Part shown: positions 1 to 8,051 of the stretch, in pieces
Position numbering within the stretch: the first letter of the stretch is position 1
Layout: each line of letters opens with the position of its first letter
Source of the DNA: an uncultured Bacillota bacterium
Lineage (GTDB): Bacteria; Bacillota; Clostridia; Christensenellales; Borkfalkiaceae
Length of the DNA stretch: 41,957 bases
Assembly: GCA_949297575.1 (NCBI GenBank)
Contig: CASFTB010000019.1
Span: 1 to 41,957, forward strand
Direction of reading: 5' to 3'
The notes under the pieces: generated by a model
Told to the model about the DNA's origin: nothing
Seen by the model: the letters and a program-made list of their open reading frames with translations, nothing else
The model's database searches: none
Translations under genes and position numbers: made by a program

Positions 1-1176
1 GTCCGACATTTTGAGCGCCTTTGCGTAGAAATATTTGATGGGGAGCGTGCCGTGATGCTGCAGGGCGATATCCGCGAGGATCTGCGGCAGGTGGCGGGAA
101 AGGATGAGCTCGTAACCGTCCTTCGCGTGCGAGCGGATGATATCTACGGACAGCTCGGGCGAAAGTTCATTGTGCGGATTGTACCCCGTCTGGTTTTCGG
201 TGAAATACTCGGGCTGGCGCAGCTTGCCCACATCGTGGTAATAGGCGGAGGCGCGGGCGAGGGCGGTATCCTCCCCCAGCGCGATCGCACACGCCTCGGC
301 GAGGTGCGCCACGACGATGGAATGGTTGAAGGTGCCCATCGCGCGGTCTTTGAGCTCGCGCATGAGGGGGGCGTCGTGGTCGGTCAGCTCGCGCAGGCGG
401 TAGTCGGTGACGCAGTTGAACAGCACCTCGAACACGGGCAAGAGCGCCATGAACAGCACGGAGGAGAGCACGCCCGCCTCCAGCCCGTACAGCAGGAGGT
501 AGACCATGCCGACGCCGCGGCCGTATTCGAGGCAGGCGATCATCACCAGGATGGGGATGCACACCGCGAAGCCCGTGAGGAAGGAGCGCAGGCGCGTTTT
601 GACCTGGCTGCCCACGAAGATGCCCACCATGCCCGCCGAAAAGGTCATCAGCGGGGTGCTCGCGAGGGCGGTCTCGTAACTTTGCAGCGCCCCGAGGGCG
701 GCGAAGTTGCTGAAACGGTCGATGGAGTACATCATCAGCGCGAAGATGATGTTGAGGAAGATGGCGTCGCGCCTGCCGATGAGCATGAGCGCGAGCAGCG
801 CCAAAAGGGCGATGGGGCGGGAATAGATGTTGAGCAGCAGGCCGAAGAAGTAACACACAAGGATGCCCGCGTCAAGCAGCATGAAGATGAGCCAGATGCT
901 CCGCGGGGTGGTGAGCACCGTCTTGTCCTCAAAAATATAGTAGAAATAAATGGAGAAGAAGAGGATGAAGATGCTCGACATCAGATAGATGACGGTGTTG
1001 TAGTTGCCCGTGATATACGAATAAAATGTCTCCCCCTCCTGCCCGAGCGTGTTCATCCAGATGAACATGGCGACCAGAAGCAGCACGATCGCGTAATTTA
1101 GCAGGAAGATGAACACACTTTTGACGCACTCGTTGCGCCCGAATTTTTTATTTTCGACGGGGTTTGCGTATCTCAT
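1..1176 (-). CDS. PgpH/YqfF-like membrane HD phosphohydrolase, 5' part (3' end outside window)
   Basis: Likely cyclic-di-AMP phosphodiesterase of the PgpH/YqfF family; 392 residues are visible and the gene continues past the left edge. I translated it directly from the minus strand. A first hydrophobic helix (about residues 18-40) is followed by a short loop and six or seven more membrane helices, then an HD domain with NHSIVVAHLAEA and YYHDVGKL. Known PgpH proteins carry a large extracellular 7TMR-HDED domain between the first helix and the 7TM bundle; here only about 20 residues separate them, so this is a compact version. The start ATG overlaps the phoH stop by four bases (ATGA), indicating translational coupling. 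The HD family call is firm; the c-di-AMP substrate is inferred from the family. Confidence 0.85.
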   Translation of the reverse strand, partial: MRYANPVENKKFGRNECVKSVFIFLLNYAIVLLLVAMFIWMNTLGQEGETFYSYITGNYNTVIYLMSSIFILFFSIYFYYIFEDKTVLTTPRSIWLIFMLLDAGILVCYFFGLLLNIYSRPIALLALLALMLIGRRDAIFLNIIFALMMYSIDRFSNFAALGALQSYETALASTPLMTFSAGMVGIFVGSQVKTRLRSFLTGFAVCIPILVMIACLEYGRGVGMVYLLLYGLEAGVLSSVLFMALLPVFEVLFNCVTDYRLRELTDHDAPLMRELKDRAMGTFNHSIVVAHLAEACAIALGEDTALARASAYYHDVGKLRQPEYFTENQTGYNPHNELSPELSVDIIRSHAKDGYELILSRHLPQILADIALQHHGTLPIKYFYAKALKMSD

Positions 1177-2159
1177 TTTCTCTTCCCCTCCCGCGCCTCT
1201 CTGCGGGCGCCTTCGTGCTCGTATGCGCGCACGATCTCCATGACGAGGGGGTGGCGCACGACGTCTTTGGCGGTCAGCGTGACCGTTTCGACCCCCTCGA
1301 TGTTCCTGAGGATGCCGATGGCATGCTTCAAACCGCTCGTCTTGCCCGCGGGCAGATCGATCTGCGTGACGTCGCCGGTGACGACGACCTTGCTGCCGTC
1401 CCCCATGCGCGTCAGAAACATCTTCATCTGCTCGATCGTGGTGTTCTGCGCCTCGTCGAGGATGATGAAGGCGTTGGAGAGCGTCCGCCCGCGCATATAG
1501 GCGAGGGGCGCGACCTCGATTGTACCCTTTTCCATCAGCTTGGCGTACGTTTCCAGCCCGAACATCTCCTGCAGCGCGTCATACAGCGGGCGCAGGTAGG
1601 GATCGACCTTTGTCTGCAGGTCGCCGGGCAGAAAGCCGAGCTTTTCGCCCGCCTCCACCGCGGGGCGGGTGAGGATGATCTTTTCCACCTGCTTGCCCTT
1701 GAAGGCGGAGACCGCGAGGCAGACGGCGAGGTAGGTCTTGCCCGTGCCCGCCGGCCCCACGCCGAACACGACGGTGTTGTTTTTGATGGCTTCGACGTAC
1801 TTTTTCTGCCCCACCGTCTTGCACTTGATCTGCTTGCCGCGGGAAGTGACGGCGACCACGCCGCTCATCACCTGTTCGATGCCGTCGATGCCGCCCTCCC
1901 GCGCCAGCTCGATGCAGTAAACGATGCGGGACTTGTCCACGCTCTCGCCCGCGCGGATGAGCTTGAGGATGCCGCCGAGCACGCGCTCCGCGAGGGCGAC
2001 GCCGTCCGCATCCCCCGAAAGGCGGATGCCCGTGCCCTCCACCGCCGCCGAGACGCCCGTCTCGCGCACGACGATGGAGAGGTTTTCGTCGAAGGTGCCC
2101 AAAAGCTTTTGCAGTTCTTCGAGGCTGTCAGCCTCGACAATGCTCTTCGTAAGTTCCAT
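1173..2159 (-). CDS. phoH: PhoH family P-loop ATPase
   Basis: PhoH-like protein of 328 residues, the usual length. Visible: Walker A GPAGTGKT, then RPAVEAGEKLGFLPGD, the Walker B segment FIILDEAQN, and VVTGDVTQIDLP, all diagnostic for PhoH. The family is an RNA-associated ATPase or helicase-like group of poorly defined function that usually sits beside the ybeY and YqfF genes. I prefer the start giving MELTKSIVE, preceded by AAGGAAGG, over an upstream ATG that would overlap yqfD. It lies 28 bases after yqfD and overlaps the pgpH-like gene by four bases, so the four genes form one operon. Confidence 0.95.
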   Translation of the reverse strand: MELTKSIVEADSLEELQKLLGTFDENLSIVVRETGVSAAVEGTGIRLSGDADGVALAERVLGGILKLIRAGESVDKSRIVYCIELAREGGIDGIEQVMSGVVAVTSRGKQIKCKTVGQKKYVEAIKNNTVVFGVGPAGTGKTYLAVCLAVSAFKGKQVEKIILTRPAVEAGEKLGFLPGDLQTKVDPYLRPLYDALQEMFGLETYAKLMEKGTIEVAPLAYMRGRTLSNAFIILDEAQNTTIEQMKMFLTRMGDGSKVVVTGDVTQIDLPAGKTSGLKHAIGILRNIEGVETVTLTAKDVVRHPLVMEIVRAYEHEGARREAREGKRK

Positions 2160-2187
2160 ACCCTTCCTTTTCCGCCCCGAGGGGCGC

Positions 2188-3090
2188 TTATTCCATGTTG
2201 ACGGAGGCAAAGACGCGCACGGTGAGCGTCACTTCGTAGACGTAGCCCTCCCCTTCCGCGCGTACGGATGTGCGCGCGGAGACGGGCTCTCCGCCCGCGG
2301 CCAGCCCTGCCGCGGCGAGCGCGCCCGCTTCGGCCGCCCCGCTCTTTTCCTCGCTGTAAAATTCTCCCGACCACTCGCACAGCAGCGCGCAGCGGGCGAC
2401 GGCAAAGGTCTCGCGCTTCTCGCCCTCCTCCGTCAGAAAATATCCCGCGGCGAGCTCCTGCCCCGCGGAGACGGCGTCCCCTTCCGAGACGAGGGCGGTG
2501 CCGCGCAGCACCGTCAGCTCCTCCACCACCCCCGCGCGGGGTGCCGTGAGGGAGCGGGCGGGCGAGGGAAGAGGGGTGTCTTCCTCCTCCTGCAGGCGCA
2601 CGGTGAGCACGCAGCCCTCCTTTTCCACCGAGGCGAACACCACCCCGGGCAAAGCGAGCAGCGCGCGGCGCAGCGACTCTTCCTTTTCGGCATCGCACAG
2701 GGAGAAGGGACAAACGCCTGCGTCCGCGAGCACCTGCCGCGCGGCGGCGGCGCTGTACGGGGCGTATACGTCTATGCGCAGGACGGGCACGTTGACGAGG
2801 AAGGCGGCGAGCGTAAAGAGCGCCGCGCCGATGAGTGCCCCCGGCCTGCGCAGGGCGCGCGCACATGCCTTCGCCAGGCGCGCGCGTTCTGCCTTTTTAA
2901 CAGTATAACACGAACCGCGGAAAATTGCAAAAATTTTTTTGGTTTCTTTGCATTTTACCCGTATTTTCAGCCTGCCGGGGGCGATGCGCTCCGCGCGGTA
3001 TACCGTGACGCCCGCGCGCGCGAGCATTTCAAGGGCGTGCGGAGGGGAAGAGGCGGCGATCTCCACGTCGTCGCAGAAGAGGGGCGTCAT
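2188..3090 (-). CDS. yqfD: Sporulation protein YqfD-like
   Basis: 300-residue protein with an N-terminal soluble part, one strong membrane helix (about residues 77-98) and an extracytoplasmic C-terminal region, matching the layout of YqfD. YqfD proteins are usually nearer 400 residues, so this one is short. The start ATG overlaps the yqfC stop by four bases (ATGA), which fixes the start; a longer frame reading upstream is arginine-rich shadow. YqfD is a mother-cell sporulation-stage protein in Bacillus. The assignment rests on neighbourhood (yqfC before, phoH after) together with topology, more than on strong motifs. Confidence 0.8.
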   Translation of the reverse strand: MTPLFCDDVEIAASSPPHALEMLARAGVTVYRAERIAPGRLKIRVKCKETKKIFAIFRGSCYTVKKAERARLAKACARALRRPGALIGAALFTLAAFLVNVPVLRIDVYAPYSAAAARQVLADAGVCPFSLCDAEKEESLRRALLALPGVVFASVEKEGCVLTVRLQEEEDTPLPSPARSLTAPRAGVVEELTVLRGTALVSEGDAVSAGQELAAGYFLTEEGEKRETFAVARCALLCEWSGEFYSEEKSGAAEAGALAAAGLAAGGEPVSARTSVRAEGEGYVYEVTLTVRVFASVNME

Positions 3091-3431
3091 GCGCGCCCCT
3101 CCCCGCCGCTCTGCGGCCGAGGCCTCCCCTCCCCGCACGAAGGCGCGCGCTCTTCCCGCCCGCCCGCGCGCGGCGTCGACTCGACGGCGCGCACGTCTCC
3201 GACCAGCAGCAGGTCTCCACCGCCGTAGCGGGCGACGCACAGATCCTTTCCGCGGGCGCGCACCTCTCCCCGTTTCAGGCGCAGCACCACCTCCTCCGCG
3301 GAGAAGGAGAGCACGGACTGCACGTTTTCAAAATAGGCGCACCTGCCCGCATACAGCACCACCTTCGCCCCGCCGAAGGCGACGTCTTCGGCGATGCCGA
3401 GGGCGGACAAGATCTCTTCAAAAATACGCAC
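3087..3431 (-). CDS. yqfC: Sporulation protein YqfC-like
   Basis: 114-residue protein matching YqfC: a core reading YFENVQSVLSFSAEEVVLRL followed by GEVRARGKDL and a terminal LLVGDVRAVES, corresponding to the small beta-rich YqfC fold. I chose the GTG at 3429-3431 because it is preceded at five bases by AAAGGAGG; the residues upstream in frame are proline/arginine-rich and contain only one distant ATG (3566). The C-terminal 30 residues are low complexity and run into the yqfD start. First visible gene of the yqfC-yqfD-phoH-pgpH operon. Confidence 0.8.
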   Translation of the reverse strand: MRIFEEILSALGIAEDVAFGGAKVVLYAGRCAYFENVQSVLSFSAEEVVLRLKRGEVRARGKDLCVARYGGGDLLLVGDVRAVESTPRAGGREERAPSCGEGRPRPQSGGEGRA

Positions 3432-3559
3432 GTCGGCCTCCTTTGCGCGCACGGCGCGCCGCTCTCCTGCCGCGGGGCGGTCTGTGCGGATCCCCTCGTC
3501 CGCACGGACGGGAACGGGAAGAGCTTGCCCGTTCTTTTTGTGCGGCGGGGGCGATTCGC

Positions 3560-3588
3560 TTGTCATTTCTTTTTCGGTTTGCTATAAT
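3560..3588 (+). promoter_or_regulatory. Sigma-A promoter of the 3659 gene
   Basis: TTGTCA, 17-base spacer, TATAAT with an extended -10 (TGC before the hexamer). It faces right, upstream of the membrane-protein gene and divergent from yqfC. Confidence 0.75.
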
Positions 3589-3658
3589 AAGACGGTGCCG
3601 TGCGGGCGGCCCCTTAAAGGGCGCGGGCGCGCGCGGACTTTCCGTATCAGGAGTAAAA

Positions 3659-4471
3659 ATGGAAACAAAGACGCAAAAGAGATCGTTTTTTCAGATCGTT
3701 CCCCCGCTGCGGCTGTTCGTGTTCGCCTTCGCGGCCGTCATGTTCGTCGTGATGGTGTGCGTGACCGCCGTGCGCGCCGCAAACGGCGAGCTCACGGAGA
3801 GCATGGTCGTCATGGTCGGCAACTGCCTGCTGTGGCTGGTGCCCTTCGTGTGCGTGCCCCTGTTCCACAAATGGGTGAGCGACGGCGTGTATGCCGTGGC
3901 GGAAGTATTCTGCTTTTTCGCCTCCTTCCTCGGCACCATCATGCGCTTTTACCCGAACGTGTGGTGGTACGACCTCGCCATGCATACCCTGTTCGGGTAC
4001 ATCGGCGGCATCATCGGGCTGTTCATCGCCTGCAAGATGACGGACATAAAGAAGCTGAGCCCCGCCTTCCTCATCGTGTTCTGCTTCGCCGTTTCCCTCA
4101 CCTTCGCGGCGCTGTGGGAAGTGTTTGAGTTTTCCAGCGACCGCCTGCTCGGCAACGACGCGCAGGGCATCCACATCCCCGACGGCAACGGCGGGTACTT
4201 TATCGACGTGACGGACACGATGGAGGACATCATCTGCAACCTCATCGGTGCCGTCGTGTTTTCGGTGCACTGCATCGCCTGCGCGCTGAGCAAAAAATCG
4301 CTCGGGATCGGCGCGCTCATCGCCGACTTTAACCGCGGGAAGGCGCAAAAAGACGAAAGCGTTCATGCCGAAACGGAGACGCAGGCGCAGGAAGCGGCGG
4401 AAGGAGCCGCATGCGAGGGCGAGGCAAAGGTGCTGCCGGCGCGCGCGGCGAAGGACGAAAAGGAGGCGTAA
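3659..4471 (+). CDS. Polytopic membrane protein, YjdF/DUF2238-like
   Basis: 270 residues with about six predicted membrane helices and a charged, alanine/glutamate-rich cytoplasmic tail of about 55 residues. Conserved-looking motifs are YDLAMHTLFGYIGGIIG, AALWEVFEFSSDRLLG and DVTDTMEDIICNLIG: acidic and histidine residues at the ends of helices, the pattern I associate with the YjdF/DUF2238 family. The start ATG follows AGGAG at six bases and is served by the promoter at 3560-3588. The stop is three bases before the FmdB-like gene, so the two are co-transcribed. Function unknown; the family assignment is from memory of the motif pattern. Confidence 0.65.
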   Translation: METKTQKRSFFQIVPPLRLFVFAFAAVMFVVMVCVTAVRAANGELTESMVVMVGNCLLWLVPFVCVPLFHKWVSDGVYAVAEVFCFFASFLGTIMRFYPNVWWYDLAMHTLFGYIGGIIGLFIACKMTDIKKLSPAFLIVFCFAVSLTFAALWEVFEFSSDRLLGNDAQGIHIPDGNGGYFIDVTDTMEDIICNLIGAVVFSVHCIACALSKKSLGIGALIADFNRGKAQKDESVHAETETQAQEAAEGAACEGEAKVLPARAAKDEKEA

Positions 4472-4474
4472 GCG

Positions 4475-4672
4475 ATGCCTATCCTGCAATACAAATGCGA
4501 AAACTGCGGCAAAAAATTCGAGGAGCTCGTGCAGAAGTACGACGACCCCGTGCGCTGCCCCGACTGCGGCGGGAGCGCCGTGCGCGACTGGAACGGCGAG
4601 ATGTTTTCCGCGACCGGAAAGCCCTCTAAAAAGTGCAGCGGCAATTGCAGGACGTGCGGTGGGTGCCGATGA
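4475..4672 (+). CDS. FmdB family zinc-ribbon protein
   Basis: 65-residue protein beginning MPILQYKCENCGKKFE, with a second pair CPDCGG and a C-terminal cysteine cluster KKCSGNCRTCGGC. The first two CxxC pairs form the FmdB/CxxC_CXXC_SSSS zinc ribbon, a family annotated as putative regulators. The extra C-terminal CxxxCxxCxxC cluster could hold a second metal. AAGGAGG lies eight bases before the ATG. Second gene of a two-gene operon with the membrane protein at 3659. Confidence 0.88.
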   Translation: MPILQYKCENCGKKFEELVQKYDDPVRCPDCGGSAVRDWNGEMFSATGKPSKKCSGNCRTCGGCR

Positions 4673-4890
4673 GACCCGGTCAGTTTGTTTTGCGCTGACA
4701 AAACAAACCGATCTGCTCTCCCCTTTCCGAAAAATCTTTGCTGCGCCCTGCGATTTTGGGGAGGATATAAGGCTGTAACGGCCCTCATCGGGCGGTTTCG
4801 CCGCCACCTTCCCCCAAAGGGAAGGCCCGGAAAGGAGGCGGCGTTCTCCCCGAAAAGAGAAAGGCTTGCCGGAGAGAAAAACGCATTTTC
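4673..4890. repeat. Intergenic palindromic repeat region
   Basis: No gene seen. A hairpin with 10-bp arms lies at 4683-4692/4699-4708 (GTTTGTTTTG/CAAAACAAAC) without a T-run. An element at 4780-4830 has the order CCCTCATC, a small GC hairpin, then CCTTCCCCC-AAAGGGAAGG. Related elements are at 25124-25178 and 33976-34016. This resembles intergenic palindromes common in clostridial genomes. Confidence 0.5.
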
Positions 4891-6336
4891 CTACACCACC
4901 GCCTCGCCGGTGACGAAGCTTTCCACGACGGCGGAGGCGGAGCCGAAACAGGCGGCAAGCTCTTCCGGCCGCGCGATATCGCCCGCATATGCGGCAAAGT
5001 AGCGGCGCAGGGCGGAGAAAAAGCGCTTGTCGCCCAGGGCGTCTCGCAGGGTATCGAAGAGCAGGGCGCCGCGGCAATAGGTCAGAACGACGTATTCGTA
5101 CCCGCCGTAGGCCGTGAGCGGCCTGTTCATGGAAGTATCTGCCCTGCCGAACACCTGCTCCTGCACGGAGGCGAGGGCGCGGCAGGCGCGGCGGGCGGCG
5201 TCGAGGCGGGCGGCAGCGGAGACGCCATAGTGCGGCGCGCTTTCAAAAAAGAGCAGCGCCGAATACTCCGCCGGGCCTTCGTCCATCCAGGCGTCTTTGG
5301 TCTGGTCGCTGCCGACGGCGGCATACCACCACTGATGCGCCGTTTCGTGGGCGAGGGTGTAGAGAAGGTCTTCCCCCGCGGCGTCCGACGAGATGAACAC
5401 GAGGCCGGGATATTCCATGCCCCCGTAGCAAAACCCCGTCTGCGCCGCGGAAAACTGCGCGTACGGATAGGCGCCGAACGCCTTATAATAATAGGCAAAG
5501 CACTCCTCGAGCAGCGCGAGAGAGGCCTGCGGGTCTTCGTCTTGCAGGTAATACCAGGCGACGGGCACGCCGCACGCCTCCCCCATCGCCACGGAGAAGC
5601 CCTCCGACAGGCACAGCGCGAAGTCGCGGGCATTGCTGAGCGCGTACGTATATACTTTTTTGTTCCCCCGCTGCGAGGCGGACAGCACCTCTCCCGACGC
5701 CGCCACGATGAAGGATGCGGGCGCGGTGAAGGTCACCTCGTAATCGGCACAGGCGCTGTAAAAGGGATCCCCGTTGGAGGAATAGACGCACTCGGCAAAG
5801 CCCTGCCCCGCCTCGTAGACGCACGGCGCGGGGTAGAAGTTGCCGAGATTGACGGCGCCCTCCGCGACGCCCGTGCGGTGGTTGACGGAGGCGAGGGTGA
5901 GTTCCCAGCCGATCTCCACCGTCACCGCCTCGTCGGGGAAGAGTTCGCCTTCGAGGCCGACGCGCAGGACGTTTTCGTCCTCCCCGCACACCTCCCACGA
6001 GGCGCAGGGAGAGACGGAGAGGACCTCCATGCCGCCGTAGCTCTCGCCCGCGTAATAGGCGGAGGCGCGGTCTGCCGCGGCGACGGGCGCATACGCCGCG
6101 CCCTTGCGGAAGGCGTTGCCGTAGAGGTTGAAGCAGAGGGAGGCGAGCGGCTCTTCGGTGCGGTTATGATACGTAAAGCGCATCTGCCCGCGCAGGACGC
6201 CCTCCTCGTATTCGGCGGCGATGGCGCAGAGGTCGCGCTCCTCCCCCCGCGCACAGGCGGAGAGGGGCAGCAGGCACAGGGCGAGCGCCGCACACAGGAA
6301 CAGGCACACACACCTCTTGAAAGGGTTGCGATACAT
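4891..6336 (-). CDS. M1 (gluzincin) metallopeptidase lipoprotein
   Basis: 481-residue secreted metallopeptidase. The N-terminus is a lipoprotein signal with lipobox LSAC, placing the lipidated cysteine at residue 28. A beta-rich N-domain is followed by GGMEYPGLVF (about 305-314), the position of the M1 GAMEN exopeptidase motif. The zinc site HETAH (330-334) is followed by the third ligand E353 in DEGPAEY: HExxH-x18-E, as in M1. GGMEY instead of GAMEN suggests a different N-terminal specificity or endopeptidase activity. GAGGAGG lies eight bases before the chosen ATG. It is monocistronic and divergent from the PurF-like gene. Confidence 0.88.
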   Translation of the reverse strand: MYRNPFKRCVCLFLCAALALCLLPLSACARGEERDLCAIAAEYEEGVLRGQMRFTYHNRTEEPLASLCFNLYGNAFRKGAAYAPVAAADRASAYYAGESYGGMEVLSVSPCASWEVCGEDENVLRVGLEGELFPDEAVTVEIGWELTLASVNHRTGVAEGAVNLGNFYPAPCVYEAGQGFAECVYSSNGDPFYSACADYEVTFTAPASFIVAASGEVLSASQRGNKKVYTYALSNARDFALCLSEGFSVAMGEACGVPVAWYYLQDEDPQASLALLEECFAYYYKAFGAYPYAQFSAAQTGFCYGGMEYPGLVFISSDAAGEDLLYTLAHETAHQWWYAAVGSDQTKDAWMDEGPAEYSALLFFESAPHYGVSAAARLDAARRACRALASVQEQVFGRADTSMNRPLTAYGGYEYVVLTYCRGALLFDTLRDALGDKRFFSALRRYFAAYAGDIARPEELAACFGSASAVVESFVTGEAVV

Positions 6337-6500
6337 AGAAAAGTCCTCCTCGGTTATAGGTATGACGGGGAGAACGAAGATATGCGGGGAAAATGAAGCG
6401 GCACCGCCGCACGGCGGCGCGAAGAGCGCCGCGCCCCGCCCGCGCAAGGGCGGACGTTGACCTGACAAAAATTTTATGTTTTTATACGGAGGTAAAAACC

Positions 6501-7904
6501 TTGAGCGGATTTTTTGGCGTAGCATCCAAAAAGGACTGCGTGTTCGACCTGTTTTTCGGCACGGACTACCACTCGCACCTCGGCACCCGCCGCGGCGGCA
6601 TGGCGGTGTACGGCGAAAAGGGGTTTGACAGGGCGATCCACAACATCGAAAACTCCCCTTTCCGCACCAAATTCGAACGCGACTTCGAAGAGATGAAGGG
6701 GAACATCGGCATCGGCTGCATCTCCGACAACGAGCCGCAGCCCCTGCTCGTGCGCTCGCACCTCGGCAACTTCGCCATCGCCACCGTCGGCCGCATCAAC
6801 AATACGGACGAGCTGGTGAAAAAGGCGTTCACCGACGGCAGGACGCACTTCCTCGAAATGAGCGGCGGCAGCATCAACGCGACGGAGCTGGTCGCCTCGC
6901 TCATCGACTGCGGAGAGGACATCCCCTCCGGCATCCGCTACGCGCAGGAAGCGATAGACGGGTCTATGTCTGTGCTCATCCTCACGCAGAACGGCATTTA
7001 CGCCGCGCGCGACAAGTACGGCCGCACGCCCGTCGTCATCGGCAAAAAGGCGGGGGCGTACTGCGTCGCCTTCGAATCGTTCTCCTACCTCAACCTCGGC
7101 TACTCGCACATGAAAGAGCTGGGCGCGGGAGAGATCGACTTTATCTCCCCGGAGGGGGTAGACGTCGTGCTGCCGCCCTCGGACGAGATGAAGATCTGCA
7201 CCTTTTTGTGGGTGTATTACGGCAACCCCGCCTCGACATACGAGGGGCTGAACGTGGAGCAGATGCGCTACAGCTGCGGCGACGCGCTCGCCCGCAGAGA
7301 CGACGTGCTCGCGGACGGCGTGGCGGGCCTGCCCGATTCGGGCACGGCGCACGCCGTGGGGTACGCGAACCGCTCGGGGATGCCGCTGACGCGGCCCTTC
7401 ATCAAATACACGGCGACGTGGCCGCGCTCCTTTATGCCCGCCAACCAGAAGCGCCGCGACCTCATCGCGCACATGAAGCTGCTCGCCATCGACTCGCTCA
7501 TCCGCGGGAAAAAGCTGGTGCTCATCGACGACTCACTCGTGCGCGGCACGCAGATGCGCGGCACTGCCGACTTTTTGTATAAGAGCGGCGCCAAAGAGCT
7601 GCACATCCGCCTCGCCTGCCCGCCCATCCTCTACGGCTGCCCGTACCTGAATTTTTCTCGCTCGAACTCGACGATGGAGCTCATCGCGCGCCGCAAGATC
7701 GCAGAGCTGGAAGGCACGGAGGCGGACGAGGCGGTGCTGCCCTACACCGACCCGGAGAGCGCGCAGTACGCCGCGATGGTCGACGGCATCTGCAAAGACC
7801 AGCGCTTTACATCCCTCAAATATCACCGTCTGGACGACATGATCGCCTCTACCGGCCTGCCCGCCTGCAAGCTGTGCACCTATTGCTGGAACGGTAAGAA
7901 GTAA
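6501..7904 (+). CDS. PurF-family amidophosphoribosyltransferase-like protein lacking the catalytic Cys
   Basis: 467 residues. The N-terminal half is a class II glutaminase-like (Ntn) domain; the C-terminal half is a phosphoribosyltransferase with the PRPP loop LVLIDDSLVRGTQ. Cysteines in CTFLWVYY, YGCPY and CKLCTYC sit where Bacillus-type PurF holds its 4Fe-4S cluster. The start is TTG with GGAGG eight bases upstream, giving MSGFFGVASKKDC. The residue after Met is serine (AGC), where PurF needs the nucleophilic cysteine for glutamine hydrolysis. It may use free ammonia or have another role. No other purine genes are nearby. I recall similar cysteine-less paralogues in Bacteroides and clostridia, so this is probably a defined subgroup, not a mutation. 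Confidence 0.85.
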   Translation: MSGFFGVASKKDCVFDLFFGTDYHSHLGTRRGGMAVYGEKGFDRAIHNIENSPFRTKFERDFEEMKGNIGIGCISDNEPQPLLVRSHLGNFAIATVGRINNTDELVKKAFTDGRTHFLEMSGGSINATELVASLIDCGEDIPSGIRYAQEAIDGSMSVLILTQNGIYAARDKYGRTPVVIGKKAGAYCVAFESFSYLNLGYSHMKELGAGEIDFISPEGVDVVLPPSDEMKICTFLWVYYGNPASTYEGLNVEQMRYSCGDALARRDDVLADGVAGLPDSGTAHAVGYANRSGMPLTRPFIKYTATWPRSFMPANQKRRDLIAHMKLLAIDSLIRGKKLVLIDDSLVRGTQMRGTADFLYKSGAKELHIRLACPPILYGCPYLNFSRSNSTMELIARRKIAELEGTEADEAVLPYTDPESAQYAAMVDGICKDQRFTSLKYHRLDDMIASTGLPACKLCTYCWNGKK

Positions 7905-7925
7905 GCGGAACCACTGCAGCGGAAT

Positions 7926-7958
7926 GCGGCTCCCGCCGATGGCGGGAGCCGCTTTTTT
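7926..7958 (+). terminator. Intrinsic terminator of the PurF-like gene
   Basis: Perfect 12-bp stem GCGGCTCCCGCC/GGCGGGAGCCGC with loop GAT, followed by six T. Confidence 0.93.
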
Positions 7959-7999
7959 ACCTTTGGCATGCGGGGCACCGCGGCACGGCAGCGCGCACA

Positions 8000-8028
8000 A
8001 AAGGGGCGCGGAACTTCCGCGCCCCTTT
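8000..8028 (-). terminator. Terminator of the surface-protein operon
   Basis: Near-perfect palindrome AAAGGGGCGCGGAA/TTCCGCGCCCCTTT, read on the minus strand 24 bases after the stop of the 1293-residue protein and ending in a TTTT tract. It closes the operon that begins at 17.5 kb. Confidence 0.8.
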
Positions 8029-8051
8029 GGGCTGTTTCATCCTGAAAAACA

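Noticed and set aside
2939..3658. N-terminal extension of the YjdF-like protein
   Set aside because: Arginine/proline-rich, antisense to yqfD/yqfC, and placed before the promoter at 3560-3588; the ATG at 3659 has a good SD.
4683..4708. Hairpin after the FmdB-like gene as a terminator
   Set aside because: The stem is A/T-rich and no T-run follows; treated as part of the repeat region.
6457..6485. TTGACC-17-TTTTAT as promoter of the PurF-like gene
   Set aside because: Transcription would start inside or after the ribosome site, leaving no usable SD.
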